Position numbers and translations under genes: made by a program. Of a stretch of 64,000 bases of DNA, positions 35,605-44,248 are shown piece by piece. Location: NCBI RefSeq assembly GCF_028885415.1, contig NZ_CP118527.1, forward strand, positions 1,550,001 to 1,614,000. Reading direction: 5' to 3'. The stretch comes from Streptomyces coeruleorubidus (GTDB taxonomy: Bacteria > Actinomycetota > Actinomycetes > Streptomycetales > Streptomycetaceae). Positions within the stretch are counted from its first letter, which is position 1; the number at the start of each line of letters is the position of its first letter. The notes under the pieces were generated by a model. It was not told the origin of the DNA. It ran no database searches and saw nothing but the letters and a program-made list of their open reading frames with translations.

Positions 35605-36651
35605 ATGCGACGCCCCTCGGTTCGCCGGATAACCGCGCTGGTCGCGGCCGGTCTGCTGCTCCCCGCCCTGGCCGCGTGCGGCTCCGGCGACAAGGACGGC
35701 GCGGGTGACGGCGGGAACCCCTCCCTCGTCATCTACACCGGCCGCAACGAGAAGCTCGTCAAGCCACTTCTGGACAAGCTGGAGAAGGCCGTGGACACCA
35801 AGGTCGAGGTGCGCTACGGCGACAGCGCCGAACTCGCCGCCCAGATCCTGGAGGAAGGAGACCGCACCAAGGCCGGTCTGTTCTTCTCCCAGGACGCCGG
35901 CGCACTGGGCGCCCTCTCCAGGGAGGGCATGCTGCAGAAACTGCCCCAGGGCACCCTCGACGAGGTCGACGAGGCGTACCGCGGTTCCGCCGGCGACTGG
36001 GTCGGCCTCTCGGGACGCGTCCGCGTCATCGCGTACAACCCGGACCAGGTCGACGAGGACGACGTCCCGGACAGTGTCTTCGACGTCGTCAAGCCGGCGT
36101 GGAAGGGCAAGGTGGGCTTCGCGCCGACCAACGCCTCCTTCCAGGCGTTCGTCACCGGCATGCGCGTTCTGAAGGGCGACGACACCACCCGCAAGTGGCT
36201 TGCGGACCTGAAGGCGAACGGCGCCAAGACCTACGCCCACAACCTCGCCACCCTCGATGCCGTGGAGGCCGGCGAGGTCTCCCTCGGCCTGGTCAACCAC
36301 TACTACTGGTACGAGCGCGTCGCCGAGAAGGGCGAGGACAAGGTCAACTCCAAGCTGCGCTTCCTGCCCGGCAAGGACCCCGGCGCGCTGATCAACGTCT
36401 CCGGCGCGGGCATCCTCAAGGACAGTGGGCAGAGCGCGGCCGCCCAGAAGGCGGTGGACTACCTGCTGTCGAAGGAGGCGCAGAGCTACTTCGCCGACGA
36501 GACGAAGGAGTACCCGCTGGCCGCGGGTGTCACCAGCACCGTGGAGGACCTGCCGCCGCTGGAGTCGCTGCAGTCTCCCGACATCGACCTCGGCAAGCTG
36601 GATTCCCTCCAGGAGACGCTGGCCATGCTCCAGGACGTCGGACTGGTCTGA
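35605..36651 (+). CDS. Ferric iron ABC transporter substrate-binding lipoprotein
   Basis: 348 residues; lipobox LAAC at ~22-25. A transferrin-like iron-binding protein (FutA/FbpA type): LVIYTGRNEKLVKPLLDKLE near the start, then SAELAAQILEEG, and paired tyrosines in LVNHYYWYERV, the usual Fe(III) ligands. First gene of a three-gene operon with permease and ATPase, downstream of the iron box. Confidence 0.9.
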   Translation: MRRPSVRRITALVAAGLLLPALAACGSGDKDGAGDGGNPSLVIYTGRNEKLVKPLLDKLEKAVDTKVEVRYGDSAELAAQILEEGDRTKAGLFFSQDAGALGALSREGMLQKLPQGTLDEVDEAYRGSAGDWVGLSGRVRVIAYNPDQVDEDDVPDSVFDVVKPAWKGKVGFAPTNASFQAFVTGMRVLKGDDTTRKWLADLKANGAKTYAHNLATLDAVEAGEVSLGLVNHYYWYERVAEKGEDKVNSKLRFLPGKDPGALINVSGAGILKDSGQSAAAQKAVDYLLSKEAQSYFADETKEYPLAAGVTSTVEDLPPLESLQSPDIDLGKLDSLQETLAMLQDVGLV

Positions 36652-36657
36652 CCCGCC

Positions 36658-38304
36658 GTGCGCACATCACCGTCCACCTCGCGCCCGGCCGGGGCCCCCG
36701 CCCCGGCCGGGCGCGAGCGCGGGGCCGGGCCGGGCGACTCGGGTCGTTCACTGCGCAGGCCCGGAAGGCCCCCTGCCCAGCGGAAAGGGCGTACGGCCGG
36801 GCGAAGGCCGCCCCTGGTCCTGCTCGTCCCCGCCGGCGTGGCCGCCCTCTTCGCCCTGCTGCCCCTCGGCTACCTCGCCGTCCGCGCCTGGGAACGCGGC
36901 CCGGTGTTCGCCTGGAGTGTCGTCGCCGACGAACGCACACTCCAACTCCTCGGCCGCAGCCTCGGCCTGACCGCTGTGGTCGTGGCGGCCTGCCTGGTGC
37001 TGGGCGTCTCGCTGGCATGGCTGACCGTGCGCACCGCACTGCCCGCGACCCGCGCCTGGTCCGTGCTGGTCGCGCTGCCGCTGGCCGTGCCCAGCTACGT
37101 CGCCGCGTTCGCATGGCTGTCGGCCGGGCCGGACCTCGCCGGGTTCGGCGGCGCGGCACTGGCCCTGACACTGGTCAGCTTCCCGTACGTCCATCTGCCG
37201 GTCGCCGCCGCGCTCAGGGGCATCGACCCGGCGCAGGAGGAGGCCGCTCGCTCCCTCGGGCACGGCCCGCTGCGGACGTTCGTCAAGGTCACCCTGCCGC
37301 AACTGCGCCCGGCCGCCGCAGGTGGGGCACTGCTCGTCGCGCTGTACGTGCTCTCCGACTTCGGCGCGGTCTCCCTCATGCGGTACGACACCTTCACCCG
37401 TGCCATCCACACCTCCTACCGCGCATCCTTCGACCGCACGCCGGCCGCCGCGCTCAGCGTGGTGCTGGTGGTGATGACGATCGCGCTGGTCGCCGCCGAG
37501 GCCCGTACTCGCGGCCGGGCCGGACACGCCAGAACCGGAACCGGCACCGCCCGCCCGGCCGTTCCCCTCGCACTCGGCCGATGGCGGCCGCTCGCCCTGC
37601 TGTGGTGCGGGGCGGTGGTGGCCGTCGCCGTGGCCTTCCCGCTGGGCACCCTCGGGTACTGGCTGACCGTCGGCAGCTCGGCCACCTGGGACCTGAGCGG
37701 GCTCGCCCAGACGGCCTGGACCACCCTCGGCGTCGCGGCGGCGGGCACGGGCCTCACCACGGTCCTCGCCCTGCCGGTCGGTGTGATCGCCGCCCGGCAC
37801 CGGGGGCGCGGAGCCCGCCTGCTGGAGCAGGCGGCTTACGCGGGTCACGCGCTGCCCGGTATCACGGTCGCGCTCGCCCTGGTGTTCTTCGCCGTGCGCT
37901 ACGCGTACCCCCTGTACCAGCAACTCCCGCTCCTGGTCTGTGCCTACGCCGTCCTCTTCCTACCTGTCGCGGTGGCCGCCACCCGCGCGGCCGTGCTCCA
38001 GGCACCGCCTGTCCTGGAGGACGTGGCCCGCTCGCTGGGCCGACGGCCATGGCAGGTCCTCCGCGAGGTCACCGTCCCGCTGGCCGCGCCCGGCGTGGCC
38101 GCCGGGGCCGCCCTCACCTTCGTGGTCTGCATGAAGGAACTCCCCGCCACCCTCCTCCTGCGCCCCACCGGCATGGACACCCTCGCCACCCGGCTGTGGA
38201 CCGAGACCGGCGCCGGATCCTTCGCGGCCGCCGCCCCCTACGCCGCCGCGCTCATCCTGCTGGCCGCCGTCCCCTCCTACCTCCTGGGCAGGCACCGGAC
38301 ATGA
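36658..38304 (+). CDS. Ferric iron ABC transporter permease (two fused transmembrane domains)
   Basis: 548 residues with two binding-protein-dependent permease domains in tandem, about 12 membrane segments, as in FutB/FbpB. Each half has its EAA loop for ATPase contact: EEAARSLGHGPLRTFVKVTLP and LEDVARSLGRRPWQVLREVTVP. GTG 36658 lies 7 bases after the previous stop; the basic first ~55 residues are Pro/Ala/Arg-rich, so a later start is possible. Confidence 0.88.
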   Translation: MRTSPSTSRPAGAPAPAGRERGAGPGDSGRSLRRPGRPPAQRKGRTAGRRPPLVLLVPAGVAALFALLPLGYLAVRAWERGPVFAWSVVADERTLQLLGRSLGLTAVVVAACLVLGVSLAWLTVRTALPATRAWSVLVALPLAVPSYVAAFAWLSAGPDLAGFGGAALALTLVSFPYVHLPVAAALRGIDPAQEEAARSLGHGPLRTFVKVTLPQLRPAAAGGALLVALYVLSDFGAVSLMRYDTFTRAIHTSYRASFDRTPAAALSVVLVVMTIALVAAEARTRGRAGHARTGTGTARPAVPLALGRWRPLALLWCGAVVAVAVAFPLGTLGYWLTVGSSATWDLSGLAQTAWTTLGVAAAGTGLTTVLALPVGVIAARHRGRGARLLEQAAYAGHALPGITVALALVFFAVRYAYPLYQQLPLLVCAYAVLFLPVAVAATRAAVLQAPPVLEDVARSLGRRPWQVLREVTVPLAAPGVAAGAALTFVVCMKELPATLLLRPTGMDTLATRLWTETGAGSFAAAAPYAAALILLAAVPSYLLGRHRT

Positions 38305-39347
38305 ACGAACTGCACGTAGCGGGACTCACCAAGTCCTACGGAGCCGGCGGACAACCCGTCCTGCGCGGGCTGGAACTCACCGTCCCGGCGGGCGCGTTGG
38401 CCGCGGTCCTCGGCCCCTCCGGATGCGGCAAGACCACCATGCTGCGCATCGTCGCGGGCTTCCTGCGCGCCGACGCGGGCACCGTCCGACTCGGCGACCG
38501 GCTCCTGAACGGGCCCGGCGTGCACCTTCCGCCGGAGCGCCGCCGCATCGGCATCGTCCCTCAGGAAGGCGCCCTCTTCCCGCACCTGAGCGTCGCCCGC
38601 AACGTCGCCTTCGGCCTCACCGGTTCCGACCGGGCCGAGCGGCGGCACCGCACCGCGGAGATGCTGGAGCTGGTCGGCCTCGCCGGATACGACGACCGCA
38701 TGCCGCACGAGTTGTCCGGCGGCCAGCAACAACGCGTCGCCGTGGCCCGCGCGCTCGCCCCGAGGCCGGGGCTCGTGCTGCTGGACGAGCCGTTCAACGC
38801 CCTCGACAGCGCGCTGCGAGCAGGAGTGAGGTCAGACGTACGGGCAGCACTGCGGGCGACCGGAGCAACGGCGGTCCTCGTCACCCACGATCAGCAGGAG
38901 GCCCTGTCCACCGCCGACCTCGTCGCCGTCGTACGCGACGGCCGGGTCGCCCAGTGCGCCACCCCACAGGACCTCTACCAGCGCCCCGCCGACCCCTGGG
39001 TCGCCGACTTCGTCGGCGACGCCGTCCTGCTCCCCGGCACCGTCGACACCCACGGCACGGCCCGGACCGCCCTGGGCACCGTGCCCCTCGCCACCCGGCC
39101 CCACGCCCTACGGACCGGCACGGTACTGCTCCGTCCCGAGCAACTCCGTCTCACCGGCACGGACTCCGAAGGCGCTGTCAGGGGCACGGTGACAGACGTC
39201 TGCTACTACGGCCACGACGCCATGGTCACCGTGACCGTCGAGGGCCACGACACGCCCGTCGGCATCCGGGTCACAGGCCCCCTGTCCGTCCGCCCGGGAG
39301 AGGAGACGGGTGTCCTCATCGTGGGCGAGGCCGCCCTCCACCCGTAG
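38301..39347 (+). CDS. Ferric iron ABC transporter ATP-binding protein
   Basis: 348 residues. Walker A GPSGCGKTT, Q-loop in IVPQEGALFPHL, signature LSGGQQQRVAVARAL, Walker B LVLLDEPF, H-loop LVTHDQQEA, and a C-terminal regulatory TOBE-type domain (LLRPEQLRL). It starts at an ATGA overlap with the permease stop. Completes the FutABC/FbpABC importer. Confidence 0.92.
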   Translation: MNELHVAGLTKSYGAGGQPVLRGLELTVPAGALAAVLGPSGCGKTTMLRIVAGFLRADAGTVRLGDRLLNGPGVHLPPERRRIGIVPQEGALFPHLSVARNVAFGLTGSDRAERRHRTAEMLELVGLAGYDDRMPHELSGGQQQRVAVARALAPRPGLVLLDEPFNALDSALRAGVRSDVRAALRATGATAVLVTHDQQEALSTADLVAVVRDGRVAQCATPQDLYQRPADPWVADFVGDAVLLPGTVDTHGTARTALGTVPLATRPHALRTGTVLLRPEQLRLTGTDSEGAVRGTVTDVCYYGHDAMVTVTVEGHDTPVGIRVTGPLSVRPGEETGVLIVGEAALHP

Positions 39348-39371
39348 CAACGGTTACCTGCGACCCTTTCG

Positions 39372-39490
39372 CCACGTGAGTACTCGATTGCGAAGGGCGT
39401 ACCGGCTCAGCCGGCCGGGCCCGGAGGGCCATACGCGGATCCGGTGCCCTGGGCCAGGCCGGCGCTAACGGCCCGCCGGTTCCGCGCCGA
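39372..39490 (-). pseudogene. Ghost of the hypothetical gene found at 16668-17090
   Basis: Plus-strand bases 39372-39490 align with 16848-16968 (shared landmarks GTACTCG, GCGAAGG, CGTACC, CTCAG, CCAGGCC, TCCGCGCCGAAC), i.e. the [13 protein letters not shown] ... [10 protein letters not shown] block on the minus strand, with indels that destroy the frame. Confidence 0.5.
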
Positions 39491-39559
39491 ACCACCCGGC
39501 CGGCTCCGCGATCGGCCTGTCGGGCCGGACCGCCCCATGCGGAGGCGCGCTCGGGGCGG

Positions 39560-40585
39560 TCACGCGGGGGCCGCAGCCGCGGGGCCGACCAGTTCGGACA
39601 GCACGTCCTCCATGGTGACGAAGCCGATGACCTTGCCGCTCTCGCCGACGACGGCGGCGAGATGGCTGCCCTCGGCGCGCAGGGCCGTGAGGGTGTCGTC
39701 GAGCGGGGTGTCGATGCGCACCCGGGTGACCTTGTGCAGCGCGGTGCGGGGGAAGGGGCGGTCGCGGTCGGTGACGCCGAGGGTGTCCTTGATGTGCAGG
39801 TAACCGAGAAGGGCACCCTCAGGGCCGGTGACGGGAAAGCGGGAGTAGCCCGCCTCCGCGGCCACCCGCTCCAGCCGCGCGGGGGTGACGGTGTGGTCGA
39901 CGGTGCGCATGCGCCGGGCGGGGACGAGGATCTCGCCGACCGGACGGGTCCCCAGTTCCAGCGCGTCGCGGAGCCGTTCGCCGTCGGCGGGTGAGAGGAG
40001 TCCCGCCTGGCTGGAGTCGAGGACCATGCGGGCGAGCTGGTCGTCGGTGAAGACCGACTCGACCTCGTCCTTCGGCTCGACGCGCAGCAGTTTCAGCAGG
40101 ACGTTGGCGAAGGCGTTGATGCTGAACACGACCGGCTTGAGCGCCCGGGTGAGGGCGACCAGGGGCGGGCCGAGCAGCAGGGCGCTGGGCACCGGCGCGG
40201 CGAGCGCGATGTTCTTCGGGACCATCTCGCCGATCAGCATGTGCAGATAGGTGGCGAGGGTGAGCGCGATGACGAACGCGATGGGGTGCACCAGGGCGTG
40301 CGGGATGTGGGCGGCCTCGAAACCGGGTTCCAGCAGGTGGGCGATGGCGGGTTCGGCGACCGCGCCGAGCACCAGCGAGGAGACGGTGATGCCGAGCTGG
40401 GCGGTGGCCATCATCGCCGAGAGGTGTTCCAGGGCCCACAGCGTCATCCGGGCCCGCTTGTCGCCCGTCTGGGCGTGCGGCTCGATCTGGCTGCGGCGCA
40501 CGGAGACCAGCGCGAACTCGGCGCCGACGAAGAACGCGTTGGTCAGCAGGGTCAGTGCGCCGATGGCGAGTTGCAGGAGGGTCAT
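39560..40585 (-). CDS. CNNM/TlyC-type hemolysin family protein, C-terminal partner
   Basis: 341 residues: CNNM membrane domain (~1-190; GALTLLTNAFFVGAEFALVSV, MLIGEMVPKNIAL) followed by a CBS pair (~205-330; VGEILVPARRM, FPVTGPEGALLGYLHIKD, FVTMEDVLSELVG). The CorC_HlyC domain found in the neighbouring protein is missing. The ATG overlaps the upstream stop (ATGA), so the two paralogues are coupled and may form a heteromer. CNNM proteins act in divalent-cation, mainly magnesium, transport. Confidence 0.9.
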   Translation of the reverse strand: MTLLQLAIGALTLLTNAFFVGAEFALVSVRRSQIEPHAQTGDKRARMTLWALEHLSAMMATAQLGITVSSLVLGAVAEPAIAHLLEPGFEAAHIPHALVHPIAFVIALTLATYLHMLIGEMVPKNIALAAPVPSALLLGPPLVALTRALKPVVFSINAFANVLLKLLRVEPKDEVESVFTDDQLARMVLDSSQAGLLSPADGERLRDALELGTRPVGEILVPARRMRTVDHTVTPARLERVAAEAGYSRFPVTGPEGALLGYLHIKDTLGVTDRDRPFPRTALHKVTRVRIDTPLDDTLTALRAEGSHLAAVVGESGKVIGFVTMEDVLSELVGPAAAAPA

Positions 40586-41919
40586 CGGGCTTCCTCCGCG
40601 AGCTGGAGGGTCCGCCCGGTGACCGGTCCGGTGATGCGGACGCGGTCGGCGCGGTGATGGTCGACGTCGAGGACCTCCAGCTCCCAGCCGTCGAGATCCA
40701 CCACGTCCCCCTTGACGGGGATGCGGGACAGGCGGGTGGCGATCAGGCCGGCCACGGTCTCGTACGGGCCGTCGGGGGCGGTGAGTCCTGTCTGCGCGAG
40801 TTGGTCGAGGCGGACGCTGCCGTCCGCCTCCCACACCGCGCGGCCGTCCCCGGTGCGGGGTCCGGGCAGCAGGTCGACGACCTCGACGGGGTCGTGCTCG
40901 TCGCGGACCTCGCCGACGACCTCCTCGACGATGTCCTCCACCGTGGCCACGCCCGCCGTGCCGCCGTACTCGTCGATGACCACGGCCATCGTGCGCGCGG
41001 CCCGCAGTCGCTCCAGCAGCCGGTCGGCGGTGAGGCTGTCCGGAACCAGCAGGGGTTCGGTGGCCAGCTCCGTGACCGCGGTGGCGGCCCGTTCGTCCGG
41101 ATCCAGGGCGAGGACGTCCCGGATGTGGACGCTGCCGACGACCTCGTCGAGGCTGTCGCGGTAGACCGGGAAGCGGGACAGGCCGGTCGCGTGGGAGAGG
41201 TTCGCGGCGTCGGCGGCCGTCGCGTGCACTTCGAGTGCCTTCACATCGACCCGCGGCGTCATCACGTTCTCCGCCGTGAGCTCGCTCAGGTGCAGGGTGC
41301 GGACGAAGAGCTCGGCGGAGTCGGCTTCCAGGGCGCCTTCCGCGGCCGAGTGCCGGGCCAGGGCGACCAGCTCCCCGGGGCTGCGGGCGGAGGCCAGCTC
41401 CTCGGCGGGCTCCAGGCCGAAGCGGCGTACAAAACGGTTCGCGGTGCTGTTCAGGTGCCTGATGAACGGGCCGAACGCGGCCGTGAATCCGCGCTGGGGG
41501 CCGGCCACCACCTTGGCGACCGCCAGCGGCCGGGAGATCGCCCAGTTCTTGGGCACCAGCTCACCGACGACCATCAGCACGACGGTGGAGATCACCACGC
41601 CCAGCACGGTCGCCACCGATGACGCGGCGCCGCCCAGGCCGACCGCCTTCAGCGGGCCGCGCAGGAGCGCCGCCAGCGACGGCTCGGCGAGCATGCCGAT
41701 CACCAGGGAGGTGACGGTGATGCCGAGCTGCGCGCCGGACAGCTGGAAGGTCAGGCGCCGTACGGCCTTCAGCGCGCCGTCCGCGCCGCGCTCGCCGGCC
41801 TCGGCGGCCCGCTCCAGCTCACCGCGCTCCACGGTGGTCAGGGAGAACTCGGCCGCGACGAACACCGCGCAGGCCAGTGTGAGGAGGAGGGCCAGCAGGA
41901 GCAGCAGGACCTCGGTCAC
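40582..41919 (-). CDS. CNNM/TlyC-type hemolysin family protein with CBS and CorC/HlyC domains
   Basis: 445 residues, GTG 41919. CNNM domain (~1-200; MVVGELVPKNWAISRP), CBS pair (~215-345; AENVMTPRVDVKAL, FPVYRDSLDEVVGSVHIRD, VIDEYGGTAGVATVEDI), and a CorC_HlyC domain (~360-440; GSVRLDQLAQTGL ... ELEVLDVDHHRADRVRI). Full-length member of the family; likely magnesium/cobalt efflux or membrane-cation homeostasis. First gene of the pair. Confidence 0.92.
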   Translation of the reverse strand: MTEVLLLLLALLLTLACAVFVAAEFSLTTVERGELERAAEAGERGADGALKAVRRLTFQLSGAQLGITVTSLVIGMLAEPSLAALLRGPLKAVGLGGAASSVATVLGVVISTVVLMVVGELVPKNWAISRPLAVAKVVAGPQRGFTAAFGPFIRHLNSTANRFVRRFGLEPAEELASARSPGELVALARHSAAEGALEADSAELFVRTLHLSELTAENVMTPRVDVKALEVHATAADAANLSHATGLSRFPVYRDSLDEVVGSVHIRDVLALDPDERAATAVTELATEPLLVPDSLTADRLLERLRAARTMAVVIDEYGGTAGVATVEDIVEEVVGEVRDEHDPVEVVDLLPGPRTGDGRAVWEADGSVRLDQLAQTGLTAPDGPYETVAGLIATRLSRIPVKGDVVDLDGWELEVLDVDHHRADRVRITGPVTGRTLQLAEEAR

Positions 41920-42089
41920 CGTGCCACCCCCGCTCCCTCGGTCGCACGGGTCGGGCGCGGGATGGCACGGCTGGTACTGGGAGGCTCACCCATCGGGGGA
42001 ACGTCGCTCCTTCTCGAAACGTATGCAGACAGGGGGTGGAGACAGGATCGCCTGCCTCTACACCAACTGTAAAGGAGGTGCAAAACACC

Positions 42090-42506
42090 TCACAGGGTGA
42101 GGGCCGAGGCGGTCCCCGCGGCCGCGCCCACGGTCCGGCGGCTGCCGACCGCCCGGGCGGCGCCCTCGTCCGCCCAACGCTCCGCCGGGTACACCGCCAC
42201 CGTAGGCAGGGGACGCGGGAACGGGTCGGCGCGGGCCGCGAGTTGGACCGCGAGAAGGAAGTGGTGGCGGCGGGCGGCGAAGTGGGTCCGCCCGTGGGCG
42301 AACAGCGCCCGGCGCTCGGCGGGTTCGAGGCGGTTCACCAGGGCCGTGGTCACCACCACGCGATCCCGTCGGCGGCCGTGGAGCGCGTAGGCGTAGGGGA
42401 CCGTCATCCGGAAGCACCCGGAAGGATCCGGAAGTACAGCCACCTCCGTCTCCCGCGGCCCGTCCAGCGCCCGGTGGGCCCGGCGACGTACCCGGCCGTG
42501 CCGCAC
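42090..42506 (-). pseudogene. M56 metallopeptidase remnant lacking membrane segments and catalytic Glu
   Basis: The frame aligns with the second half of M56 peptidases (compare 19460): VVVTTALVNRLEPAERRALF, then HGRTH where HExxH is required, HHFLLAVQLAARADPFPRPL and YPAERWADEGAARAVG. The N-terminal membrane helices are gone and the catalytic Glu is Gly. It follows the BlaI gene by 11 bases, so it is the decayed peptidase partner of that repressor. Confidence 0.75.
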
Positions 42507-42517
42507 CCCATGAGGCT

Positions 42518-42907
42518 TCAGCCGTCCCCTTCGCCCCCGGACTGCCCCAGCAGGTCACGCAACAGCCGCTCGTCGTCCGGGTCGAGGCCGGTGACGAAGC
42601 TGGCCAGCACCGCCTCCCGGTCGTTCTCGGCGTCCAGCACCTTGCGCATCTTCCCGGCGGCCAGGCCCCCATGGTCCGAGGAGGGCCTCCAGGCGAAGGA
42701 CCGGCCCGCGCGCTCCCGGGTGACCGCGCCCTTGGCCAGCAGCCGGGTCAGGATCGTGATCACCGTCGTGTACGCGAGGTCACCGCCGAGGCGTTCCTGC
42801 ACCCAGCCGGCCGTGGCCGGGCCGTCCGCCTCCCGCAGTACCGACAGGACCAGCGCCTCCAGCTCACCCTGCCCCCGCCGCCGGGGACGCTGTCGCTGCT
42901 CCGCCAC
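42518..42907 (-). CDS. BlaI/MecI/CopY family transcriptional repressor
   Basis: 129 residues; GTG 42907 with GGAGG 6 bases upstream. Winged helix: LEALVLSVLREADGPATAGWV, LAYTTVITILTRLLAKGAVTR (recognition helix), and the cleavage/dimer region ending DDERLLRDLLG. Paralogue of the repressor at 19065. Its peptidase partner is broken, so derepression by proteolysis may be lost, or the other M56 protein may act on it. A BlaI-type dyad lies 160 bases upstream at 43066-43081, between this gene and terD. Confidence 0.88.
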   Translation of the reverse strand: MAEQRQRPRRRGQGELEALVLSVLREADGPATAGWVQERLGGDLAYTTVITILTRLLAKGAVTRERAGRSFAWRPSSDHGGLAAGKMRKVLDAENDREAVLASFVTGLDPDDERLLRDLLGQSGGEGDG

Positions 42908-43065
42908 GCCCTGCCTCCGTTCCGTCGCCGTCTGTTGCCCGGTCGGACATCGTATAGACGCCCTCGCCACGCCCAATTCACCGACGAGCTCCACGCGTCC
43001 ACCGACCGGCACAACCTCTGCAAAATCGCAGAAGGCCCTGCCGCCCCGGAACCCGCACGACTTCC

Positions 43066-43081
43066 TCTACAGTGATGTAGA
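43066..43081. promoter_or_regulatory. BlaI-type operator between the BlaI gene and terD
   Basis: TCTACAGTGATGTAGA: perfect TCTACA/TGTAGA arms with 4-base centre, the same as the site at 19043-19058. Confidence 0.75.
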
Positions 43082-43138
43082 TTCTCAACCCGGGACCCGC
43101 ATCGGGCCTCGACCGCACACGCCAAGAAGGAGTACGCA

Positions 43139-43714
43139 GTGGGAGTTTCCCTGTCCAAGGGCGGCAACGTCTCGCTCAGCAAGGAGGCGCCGGGTCTCAC
43201 CGCCGTCCTGGTCGGCCTGGGCTGGGACGTACGCACGACCACCGGGACCGACTACGACCTCGACGCCTCCGCACTGCTCCTCGACGCCTCCGGCAAGGTC
43301 CCCTCGGACCAGCACTTCGTCTTCTACAACAACCTGAAGAGCCCGGACGGTTCGGTCGAGCACACCGGCGACAACCTCACCGGTGAGGGTGAGGGCGACG
43401 ACGAGTCGGTCAAGGTGAACCTCGCCGCCGTGCCCGCCGAGATCGACAAGATCGTGTTCCCGGTGTCCATCCACGACGCCGAGAACCGCGGGCAGAGCTT
43501 CGGGCAGGTCCGCAACGCCTTCATCCGGGTCGTCAACCAGGCGAACAGCCAGGAGATCGCCCGCTACGACCTGTCCGAGGACGCCTTCAGCGAGACGGCG
43601 ATGGTCTTCGGCGAGCTCTACCGGCACGGCACCGAGTGGAAGTTCCGAGCCGTCGGCCAGGGCTACGCCTCCGGACTGGCCGGTATCGCCACCGACTTCG
43701 GCGTCAACGTCTGA
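43139..43714 (+). CDS. terD: TerD family protein
   Basis: 191 residues, GTG 43139 with AAGGAG upstream. Typical Ter[42 protein letters not shown] (calcium-binding acidic loop), and [20 protein letters not shown]. TerD proteins are calcium-binding stress proteins of tellurite-resistance and related membrane-surveillance modules. Here it is alone, without TerB/C/Z genes. The BlaI dyad 58 bases upstream suggests control by cell-envelope stress. Confidence 0.93.
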   Translation: MGVSLSKGGNVSLSKEAPGLTAVLVGLGWDVRTTTGTDYDLDASALLLDASGKVPSDQHFVFYNNLKSPDGSVEHTGDNLTGEGEGDDESVKVNLAAVPAEIDKIVFPVSIHDAENRGQSFGQVRNAFIRVVNQANSQEIARYDLSEDAFSETAMVFGELYRHGTEWKFRAVGQGYASGLAGIATDFGVNV

Positions 43715-43736
43715 CACGCACGGAAGCAGCAACACC

Positions 43737-43761
43737 GGACCTGCCCCCCGGAGGCAGGCCG
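43737..43761 (+). terminator. Terminator-like hairpin after terD
   Basis: CCTGCC (43740-43745) pairs with GGCAGG (43753-43758), extended by outer G-C pairs, 25 bases after the terD stop. Confidence 0.45.
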
Positions 43762-43769
43762 GGCCGCCG

Positions 43770-44034
43770 CCTCGCCACGGAGACCGAGACGGAGCCCGAG
43801 TCCTCTCCCGCGGCCCGGGCCGAGGAGAAGAACGGCGACGGCGGCCTCTCGGCCGGCGCATGGATCGGCATCGGCGCCGCGGTCCTGATCGTGGCGGGCG
43901 GTGCCGCCTACGTCGCACGCCGCCGGGCCGGCACCCAGCAGCAACAGCAACAGCAAGGGTGCCACGACTTGATCACGTTCGGTCGCCGTGCGGCGCGACG
44001 GCCTCCCGCCCGCCGACCCGCTCAGAGCCTCTGA
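43770..44034 (+). pseudogene. C-terminal membrane-anchor fragment of a surface protein
   Basis: The frame ends in a Glu-rich stretch, GLSAGAWIGIGAAVLIVAGG (membrane helix), an RRRAG stop-transfer and a CAG/CAA-derived Gln run (seven Gln). No start codon with a ribosome site; it overlaps terD in its longest form. Looks like the tail of a truncated wall-associated protein. The 43715-44248 stretch has no other large gene. Confidence 0.35.
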
Positions 44035-44120
44035 ACGCCCCAGAAGGCAGCGACCAGCACGATGATCACGGCCGCCACCAACCAGACGGCCAGGCCGACA
44101 CGACGCATCCACGGGCTCAC
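44022..44120 (-). CDS. Putative 32-residue single-pass membrane peptide
   Basis: GTG 44120 (internal ATG at 44108). Sequence is a basic start (WMRRVG) and one long hydrophobic helix (LAVWLVAAVIIVLVAAFWGV). Too small for usual gene calling. Weak ribosome site; identity rests on the clean membrane-peptide pattern. Confidence 0.4.
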   Translation of the reverse strand: MSPWMRRVGLAVWLVAAVIIVLVAAFWGVQRL

Positions 44121-44248
44121 ACTCCATTGATGCCCGTCGGCCGCGCCCGCACACCGTGCGAGGACGAGCCCCTGCAAGACGACACTACGGAGGCGAGGCC
44201 GACGGCCGCCCCGGAAGTCGGGCGGCCGTCGGCCTCGAGGACGATCCG

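Noticed and set aside
36099-39347. 1082-residue frame across the iron operon
   Set aside because: Its first two thirds are a shifted shadow of the binding-protein and permease genes; only the end is the real ATPase.
42057-42073. TCTACA-N5-TGTAAA as a third BlaI operator upstream of the TlyC pair
   Set aside because: Spacing is 5 rather than 4 and one arm is imperfect; too weak without binding data.
43924-43960. CAG/CAA run as a functional repeat tract
   Set aside because: Only seven Gln codons inside a broken gene tail; no evidence of function.
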